DNA of 64,000 bases from a bacterium (GTDB lineage: Bacteria; Bdellovibrionota_C; UBA2361; SZUA-149; JAQTWB01), in NCBI GenBank assembly GCA_028689495.1, contig JAQTWB010000001.1, forward strand, positions 62,001-126,000. Reading direction: 5' to 3'. Made by a program: the position numbers and the translations under genes. Positions 57,759 to 64,000 of this stretch are shown here, piece by piece; positions within the stretch are counted from its first letter, which is position 1, and every line of letters begins with the position of its first letter. The notes under the pieces were generated by a model, which was not told the DNA's origin, searched no databases, and saw nothing but the letters and a program-made list of their open reading frames with translations.

Positions 57759-59192
57759 TTACAAGGCGCTTTCGCCGACAAGTCCAACATCAACGGAGAT
57801 AAACGCCCTCAGGACATCATAGTCTCCGTTGCGTCCGAGTAGTGAGTCGGCGTTTTCTCGGCCTGTCTGGTCGGCGTAGTTAAGACCAAGGCTGAGGCCA
57901 ATTGCCTGAGTAATGGCACCGCGCATTGAGGCAGAAAGTTCGAAACGCTCAGCTGGGCTGGCAATTGAGTTGCCGTTGTCGAATTGCATGAATCGTCCTC
58001 CAAGCCCAAGATCATATCTTTCGCCGAGTGATTGACTGATGTCGGCGCTGAAGGTCCGACTGATAATTCTCGTTCCGTCAATATCGGTTCCTACTGATTG
58101 GTCGACTCTTGCCATCAGGGCTGTGCGGCTGCTTAGCGCATAAGTCAGGCCTCCACCAAAAACAAGTGATGAACCATCTTCTGTGTCGGACGAAACTAGT
58201 ACCGGAGCCGGAGTTACTGAACCTTGGTTAAGGTCAGCACTAGCGCTTGTGATTGGAGCAGGGTCATCTATATAACTGGTGGTAGTGATGCCGACATTAC
58301 CGGAAAAATTGAGTCGTTCGGTTGCCTGATAACTTGCTGACGTGCCTACACTCCAGTCGAGACGGTCCAGTTCGTTGCTGGTCGTGAGACCATCTGTCGA
58401 ATCATTTCCGGTAAAACTATAGACGGCGATACTTGAGTTTAGACCAGCGCTGAGGCGTTCGGTGAACTGGCGGGAAAGGGTAGTGCCAAATGTATTGACG
58501 AAGTAGTCAGAACCATTTTCTTTGACAAGATCTTCTTCTTCTCTGTCCTGAAAATTCAGTTCACCGAGGAAGTCGTGGCGATTGAGGTTGTAGTTGAAGC
58601 CCAACCCAGTTGCTGGTGCAAGCTCGAATGTTCCAAGAGTAAGTCCCAGATTTGCATCGTGTGTCAGAGAATTACGGGCTACCGATCCAGAGGCTACGGC
58701 GATATTTTGCGAGGCAGACGACAGCTGACTGGAAAGAGTCAGGCCAAAGGGACTGGGTAAAAGGGCTTCAGTCGGACTTGCAACAATGTTCGTGTCCAGT
58801 GCCAGGCGGCTTTCGTCAGAACGCGAGGTAAAGAAAAATGTGCCGATACGGGCTGAGGCTGAGGTATCCACTTCGTTGATAAGTGGAACTTTGCCGGAAA
58901 CGGCAAGGGATACCATGTGAATAAAATCTGCATTGGTTTCGCCGTCAATACTTTCAAGAGCAGAAGGCGACAAATTATACTGGGTTAGTTGTTCTTCTGT
59001 GAGCGGAGTGCGGGCTTGGCCACTTTCAAGGTAGATGTTGTTATCATAAATTTCCTGTCCAGAAATTGTGACAGCCACCTGCGAGTGCGCCAGGGAAGGT
59101 ATGGTCAGACAGAGGCTTAAGAGGCTGAGTCCGCCCAGTCTCTTGAAAAACCGTAAATTTATTTCTGAAGTTACAGGTATGCTCATTATCAA
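57759..59192 (-). CDS. outer membrane beta-barrel protein (function unknown)
   Basis: 477 aa; signal peptide ending AHS, alternating amphipathic strands throughout. Confidence 0.7.
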   Translation of the reverse strand: MIMSIPVTSEINLRFFKRLGGLSLLSLCLTIPSLAHSQVAVTISGQEIYDNNIYLESGQARTPLTEEQLTQYNLSPSALESIDGETNADFIHMVSLAVSGKVPLINEVDTSASARIGTFFFTSRSDESRLALDTNIVASPTEALLPSPFGLTLSSQLSSASQNIAVASGSVARNSLTHDANLGLTLGTFELAPATGLGFNYNLNRHDFLGELNFQDREEEDLVKENGSDYFVNTFGTTLSRQFTERLSAGLNSSIAVYSFTGNDSTDGLTTSNELDRLDWSVGTSASYQATERLNFSGNVGITTTSYIDDPAPITSASADLNQGSVTPAPVLVSSDTEDGSSLVFGGGLTYALSSRTALMARVDQSVGTDIDGTRIISRTFSADISQSLGERYDLGLGGRFMQFDNGNSIASPAERFELSASMRGAITQAIGLSLGLNYADQTGRENADSLLGRNGDYDVLRAFISVDVGLVGESAL

Positions 59193-59444
59193 TTCGCCTT
59201 AAAAGGTGTGGGCCATAGTATAGTTGGCTTTCGATGAAATACAGATAGTCTGGAAATTAGATGTAAGTTTGTGGGTTGAACAAATTTTACCAACAAGCTT
59301 ACAGACAACATCCATGATGGGCCATCGTTGATTAGATGACAGTTTCAGGTCAAGAAGTTTTTCAAATCGCCGATACTATAAAGCAAGGGTCTTATCCCAT
59401 AAGCGAATAATACGATGGTTTTACGAAGTAATTACAGGCTTTAG

Positions 59445-59891
59445 ATGGCAAAGCTGAGAAATCACAGGATGTTTGGCCCTCCGCCAAGCGATGAGGAGAA
59501 GCGTATCGCCGAGCGAACGGCTTTTGTCGCCAGGTTTATAGTCTTGCGTGAGGGACGGAGTTCTCGGGCCCATCGTCGGATTGAGGCTATGGAGTGGGCC
59601 GTAAATGCCAGTGTTGAAGATGTTTATGTTCTGTTTCGTGAGGCGTTTGTCGCCAATGGCGACAGAATGAGTGGTGTGGACAAGGATTTGAATCGGGCAC
59701 TTGATCACGCCCGCCGTTCAAGCCAGCACTTTGTTGACCCTTACCTGGAACGGGCTACAACATCCTTTTCTGAAGCTCTCAAGGATTATATGCGGAGTAA
59801 TGAGCTGTTGTTTGGGCCGGATGTTGAAGAAGTGCCGCGCTCTGGAGGCTGGAAAATGCCGAAAATCACCAAAAAGAAGATTACAAGCTGA
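59445..59891 (+). CDS. hypothetical protein
   Basis: 148 aa; stop overlaps start of FlhX-like gene, suggesting translational coupling. Confidence 0.6.
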   Translation: MAKLRNHRMFGPPPSDEEKRIAERTAFVARFIVLREGRSSRAHRRIEAMEWAVNASVEDVYVLFREAFVANGDRMSGVDKDLNRALDHARRSSQHFVDPYLERATTSFSEALKDYMRSNELLFGPDVEEVPRSGGWKMPKITKKKITS

Positions 59892-60196
59892 TGGGAGACG
59901 ATGCTGGAGTGAGTAAACGGCGCCGGGCGGTGGCTCTTAAATATGACAAGGGCGAGAAGGCGCCACGGGTTGTTGCTACTGGCGCTGGAGAAATCGCTCG
60001 ACGCATATTGGAGCTGGCGCGCGAGAACAATATACCGGTCTATGAGGATGAAGGCTTGACAGATTTGCTTGGCCGGCTTGATGTAGGTCTTGAGATACCT
60101 CCAGAGACTTATCGGGCGGTCGCTGAAATTCTGGCCTTTCTTTATCGGACCGATGAGGGGTGGCGAAAAAGGAAGCTGCAATCGGGGCGCTCTTGA
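59891..60196 (+). CDS. stand-alone FlhB C-terminal domain protein (FlhX/EscU-YscU C-domain-like)
   Basis: 101 aa; RAVALKYDKGEKAPRVVATGAGEIARRILELARENNIPVYEDEGLTDLLGRLDVGLEIPPETYRAVAEILAFLY aligns with FlhB residues after NPTH in 7541-8623. Confidence 0.9.
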   Translation: MGDDAGVSKRRRAVALKYDKGEKAPRVVATGAGEIARRILELARENNIPVYEDEGLTDLLGRLDVGLEIPPETYRAVAEILAFLYRTDEGWRKRKLQSGRS

Positions 60197-60224
60197 AAAA
60201 TCCGCAAATCCAGTGGAGCGATAA

Positions 60225-60596
60225 TTGAGCAAATTACTTAATCCTTTAGTTACTTCTGATGAGGAAAGGGCTTTGCATAAGGGGCAGAGCGTGGAGGATG
60301 ATACCGCGCAGCCTCATAAGAAATTGCTCTTTGTTTCCGTGATTGTTTTCATGTTGCTTCTTATGTTCAGCTTTACGCTTGAGCGGGAGATCGAGCCAGC
60401 ACGAGCGAGTTTGCGGGCCATGTCGTTGCAGGAGGCTACATTTCGGGGACGTCTAATACGCCTCCTTTGCCGGGGAAGGTCCTGTTTCGCTGACGATATT
60501 CTGGGGGCAGGGTCTTTGCCCAAGTCTTCGCCGGACCCGGGAAGCACAGTCAAGAAACGTCAATCAGCGCTTGGTGGTAACATTACGCTGGATTGA
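60225..60596 (+). CDS. hypothetical single-TM protein
   Basis: 123 aa; TM segment LLFVSVIVFMLLLMFSFTL; same strand downstream of flhX-like gene. Confidence 0.5.
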   Translation: MSKLLNPLVTSDEERALHKGQSVEDDTAQPHKKLLFVSVIVFMLLLMFSFTLEREIEPARASLRAMSLQEATFRGRLIRLLCRGRSCFADDILGAGSLPKSSPDPGSTVKKRQSALGGNITLD

Positions 60597-60661
60597 CAAA
60601 AATCCCCTCAACGGTATGAAGGTCGAGCTGTTTTGTGGCGTCCGTCGCTTCAGGACACGTT

Positions 60662-60692
60662 GACGCCGGAGTTTAGCCTCAGGCGTCTCTAC
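60662..60692 (-). repeat. GTAG-headed REP-like hairpin
   Basis: Minus strand GTAGAGACGCCTGAGGCTAAACTCCGGCGTC. Confidence 0.5.
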
Positions 60693-60720
60693 CTACTATT
60701 AAGATGAGGGAAATCTGAGA

Positions 60721-62058
60721 ATGCAAACGGCAATTAAAATGCAGAGCGAAGGGGGCAGCGTGGGACAGGATTACAAAGTTGCAGATATCACTTTAGCCGA
60801 ACTGGGACGAAAACAGATTCAACTGGCAGAAAAGGAAATGCCAGGTTTGATGGCTTTGCGTGAACAGTATGGTCCAAAGCAACCTTTAAAAGGAGCAAAA
60901 ATCGCGGGCTGTCTGCACATGACTGTGGAAACTGCCGTTCTTATTGAAACACTTACTGCTCTTGGTGCGGAAGTTCGTTGGTCGAGTTGCAATATTTTTT
61001 CGACTAACGATGCGGCTGCTGCAGCGATTGCCCGCACGGGAGTGCCGGTCTTCGCCTGGAAGGGAGAAACAGAAGAAGAGTATTGGTGGTGCGTTGAGCA
61101 GACTTTGCGTTGGCCCGATGGTTCGGCTTTTAATTTGATTCTTGATGATGGTGGAGATCTGACGCAGATCGTTCACGAAAAGAACCCTGAGCTTCTTGCC
61201 GACCTTGTCGGTATTTCTGAAGAAACAACCACTGGAGTCCTTCGTCTTTATCAGATGCAGAAAAATGGCACTCTTAAGTGTCCAGCTTTTAATGTTAATG
61301 ACTCAGTTACCAAGTCGAAATTTGATAATCTTTACGGCTGCCGAGAGTCCCTTGCGGATGGAATCAAGCGTGCAACTGACGTGATGATTGCAGGTAAAGT
61401 TGTTGTGGTTGCTGGTTTTGGTGATGTCGGTAAGGGTTGTGCCCAGTCAATGGGAGGGCTTGGAGCTCGGGTGATTGTAACTGAGATCGATCCGATAAAC
61501 GCTCTTCAGGCATCCATGGCAGGCTATGAAGTGCTGACAATGGATGAAGCTGCCTCACAAGGAGATATTTTCGTTACAGCCACAGGATGCTGTGATGTGA
61601 TTGTCGGCAGGCACTTTGAGCAGATGAAAGATCACGCGATTCTTTGCAATATCGGCCACTTTGACTCCGAGATTGATATTTCCTGGCTGGAAAATAACAA
61701 GAATATTCGTGAAGAAAATATCAAGCCTCAGGTTGACAAGTTCATTATGGCGGATGGTCGGAGCTTGATCGTTCTGGCTCGTGGTCGTTTGGTCAACCTT
61801 GGCTGCGCCACAGGGCACCCGAGTTTCGTCATGTCTTTCTCGTTTACTAACCAGGTGCTGGCACAAATTGCACTTTGGACAGAGAAGGGCAAATATCAAG
61901 TTGGAGTTCATGTGCTACCGAAAAAACTTGATGAGATGGTTGCCAGCCTTCATGTTGCCAAGCTCGGAGTCAAGCTGGAGAAGCTGACAGCCAAGCAGGC
62001 CGATTATCTCGGTATTCCGGTAGAAGGACCATTCAAGCCGGATCACTACCGCTACTAA
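60721..62058 (+). CDS. ahcY: adenosylhomocysteinase
   Basis: 445 aa; [50 protein letters not shown]-terminal KPDHYRY. Confidence 0.97.
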   Translation: MQTAIKMQSEGGSVGQDYKVADITLAELGRKQIQLAEKEMPGLMALREQYGPKQPLKGAKIAGCLHMTVETAVLIETLTALGAEVRWSSCNIFSTNDAAAAAIARTGVPVFAWKGETEEEYWWCVEQTLRWPDGSAFNLILDDGGDLTQIVHEKNPELLADLVGISEETTTGVLRLYQMQKNGTLKCPAFNVNDSVTKSKFDNLYGCRESLADGIKRATDVMIAGKVVVVAGFGDVGKGCAQSMGGLGARVIVTEIDPINALQASMAGYEVLTMDEAASQGDIFVTATGCCDVIVGRHFEQMKDHAILCNIGHFDSEIDISWLENNKNIREENIKPQVDKFIMADGRSLIVLARGRLVNLGCATGHPSFVMSFSFTNQVLAQIALWTEKGKYQVGVHVLPKKLDEMVASLHVAKLGVKLEKLTAKQADYLGIPVEGPFKPDHYRY

Positions 62059-62081
62059 TCTTTACCAGCCCAGAGTTAATC

Positions 62082-62254
62082 TGACGGACATTGTCAGAAC
62101 GCCTTGAATTCCAAAAAATTTACCTCACGTTGTGGTGACGGCAAATTTGTTTGGAAGTTCAAGGCGTTTAACTCCCATGCCTCTCAGAGATTTGCTTGAG
62201 CCTTGTACATTTTCATCGTGGTTATCTTGTCCGGTCGAGTATCGACCCGGACAA
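62082..62254 (+). repeat. family-2 structured dispersed repeat, copy 2
   Basis: Aligns with 21841-22014 along its length, including the long hairpin and CGACCCGGACAA end. Confidence 0.88.
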
Positions 62255-62452
62255 CTAATCGGCGAGAACCTTTGTACGGCCGGGCTGGGGCAGCGGAGCT
62301 CCAGCTTCACCCATCCTGCACGTTACGCTAACGTAACGTCTTACTTTCCGTCCTGGTCATCTCCCCTGCAATTCTTGCATTCCCAAAAGTCACATCTTTT
62401 CAACAGAATTCCATAACATAAAGACAAATAACCCCTAAAAGTAATTAGGATT

Positions 62453-63727
62453 TTGGTCGACATTCGTAGATGGTTACCACGACCAAAAGGGGTGAACAGT
62501 CATTCCGTTCGTCCGGGTGATGAGTCCTGGCCGGAGGGGAATGCCGATTTTGTATGGCGTAAGATGCAGGCATTTATTGCAAATTTTTGTCATTGGAGGG
62601 TTTCGCGGCTCTGTCGTTTTGCCACAGCTGTTTGTGCAATTGTCTGTTCCTTCCTGTTGGTAATGAATGACGCTAATGCCGAGAGCGCACCCACAAGTCG
62701 CGGCGCAGCAAATTTTTATGATGCTTTGCAGGTTAGAAATCCGATTCAACCGCTGGCACGTGAGTATAAAGACTACCGAAATATCAATGTTGTTGAAGAG
62801 CAGGTAGCGAAAGGAACTGCGGAAATCTCCGCAAAAGGAAAAGCTGTAAGAGAAAAAACCGAAAAGGCAAAGGCTGCGCGCGAGCGAGAGATTGATGAGA
62901 TCACTCGAACCAAAGTTGAGGCTGACGCTCCAAAAAGTTTTATCAACCTTCATCGCCATTACCAGGCCGGCGAGATAGATTTGGCGCGCGAATCAGCAAG
63001 CCAATACGTAGAATACTGGGTTAACCTGCTTTTTGATACCAAACAGATAAGCGGCCTGATTCTCGAGGCAATGATCGCCAATGGCATGATCGATGAAGAA
63101 CAGGCCCAGGGGGCTGTACAGTTTCAGGATTGGATGAGCGCCAGTGGGCGGGAAAAGAGCGGCGAAAGAATCAGGGCTACTCATGACCTTTCGCTTAAGC
63201 GTATTGTACCGGACACTGAGGCCAAAGCGGAGGTTTATTATTTCTTCGCGCTCAATTGCCAATATTGCCGTGATATGGCGCCAGATGTCGAGCGTCTGCG
63301 CCGGGCGTTGGAGCAGGATAAGCGGGTATCAGTTCAGGCACTCGCAGTAGGTAACCCGCCGCGTGAATGGGTAGAACAGTTCAAAGACTACGCCGACTGG
63401 CGGTTGCCGGTATATAACGGCGACACGATTGCCAAGGACTTGCATATTGGTTTTCTGCCATCTCTGGTTGTGATCTCGCCATCTGGAAAAACAAGTTATG
63501 TAAAAACCGGGCAAGTCACCTTTGACCGTATGTATGAATTTGTACGCACCGTGCAGGGGCTTCCAACGCAGGAGTCAGCAGCGATAGCTCGGATTAAGAA
63601 TACGCCAATTGGTTTCATGGAGCGGAAAAAGAAAGGTGTGACTGGACTGCGCCTTGCATCTGGAAGTGGTGTGGTGCCAGAGGTAGCGGAGAAGAAAGTT
63701 GAAAGAATAATGCCGAGAAGGTTTTAG
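62453..63727 (+). CDS. TraF-like / conjugation-associated thioredoxin-fold protein
   Basis: 424 aa; hydrophobic segment near residues 45-75; C-terminal thioredoxin fold with NCQYCRDMAPDVERL and cis-Pro region GFLPSLVVISPSG. Confidence 0.7.
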   Translation: MVDIRRWLPRPKGVNSHSVRPGDESWPEGNADFVWRKMQAFIANFCHWRVSRLCRFATAVCAIVCSFLLVMNDANAESAPTSRGAANFYDALQVRNPIQPLAREYKDYRNINVVEEQVAKGTAEISAKGKAVREKTEKAKAAREREIDEITRTKVEADAPKSFINLHRHYQAGEIDLARESASQYVEYWVNLLFDTKQISGLILEAMIANGMIDEEQAQGAVQFQDWMSASGREKSGERIRATHDLSLKRIVPDTEAKAEVYYFFALNCQYCRDMAPDVERLRRALEQDKRVSVQALAVGNPPREWVEQFKDYADWRLPVYNGDTIAKDLHIGFLPSLVVISPSGKTSYVKTGQVTFDRMYEFVRTVQGLPTQESAAIARIKNTPIGFMERKKKGVTGLRLASGSGVVPEVAEKKVERIMPRRF

Positions 63728-63755
63728 CGATGATTAGAGCAAGAAGAGAGGCGAT

Positions 63756-64000
63756 ATGAAAATGTCAAAGCTATCAAATAAGGGCCGCGTTAGTGGGGGT
63801 GGCCAGATATTGTTAAGTTTTCTCATTATTGGTTTGCTGAGCATACTGCCTGGCGCGCCTGGGGCACTTGCTGCGCCAATGGATACCAATACCCAACAGC
63901 AGGCAATCCAGCAGGTAGTGAACACATTTAATCGTGGTGGAAATCTTTCCCCAAATTGGCAGCAGACGTTTACACAAATGTTCTCCGGTAATTCAACTGA
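63756..64000 (+). CDS. secreted protein, N-terminal part; 3' end outside window
   Basis: ATG at 63756, frame open to window end: MKMSKLSNKGRVSGGGQILLSFLIIGLLSILPGAPGALAAPMDTNTQQQ, signal-peptide-like. Confidence 0.6.
   Translation, partial: MKMSKLSNKGRVSGGGQILLSFLIIGLLSILPGAPGALAAPMDTNTQQQAIQQVVNTFNRGGNLSPNWQQTFTQMFSGNST

Noticed and set aside
60597-60720. SAH riboswitch upstream of ahcY
   Set aside because: Expected from gene function, but I could not find the conserved SAH-riboswitch core; the only structure seen is a GTAG REP-like hairpin. cmsearch with the Rfam SAH model would decide.
62752-62770. Sigma-54-like TGGCACGTGAG
   Set aside because: No -12 element (TATAA instead of TTGC) and internal to a CDS.

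Overview
Gram-negative chromosomal window; gene content and gene order look deltaproteobacterial/Desulfuromonadota-like (an inference, not tested). Most of it is housekeeping. From left to right: the 3' end of a di-heme cytochrome c peroxidase gene; a minus-strand flagellar export/switch operon (fliL-M-N-O-P-Q-R, flhB, flhA, flhG) followed by ppc, a small membrane ORF and fliA, with no flhF; a PfkB/adenosine kinase; an accessory-looking stretch (about 14.7-21.8 kb) with a HEAT-repeat/alpha-beta hydrolase-like protein, paired glycine-zipper envelope proteins and several orphan low-complexity proteins; clpX; plsY; tRNA-Pro(CGG); icd; a type II secretion operon gspC-D-E-F-G-H-I that stops before J/K/L/M; an Rrf2 regulator; bamD; lpxD; an IS3-family element; a REC-HisKA protein; aat; a DUF445 protein; a minor pilin cluster behind a near-consensus sigma-54 promoter; lysS; lolC/E-lolD; bamA-skp-fabZ-lpxA-lpxI; an outer-membrane barrel protein; a small cluster with a stand-alone FlhB C-terminal domain (FlhX-like); ahcY; and a TraF-like thioredoxin-fold gene at the right edge. 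The least explained signals are non-coding. There are two families of highly structured dispersed intergenic repeats: family 1 (about 210 bp, MITE-like, two inverted copies bracketing a 7.6-kb segment, with a covarying terminal hairpin) and family 2 (about 175 bp, two long copies and one short derivative). There is also a scatter of GTAG-headed REP-like hairpins. No CRISPR array or recognisable defence system was seen.
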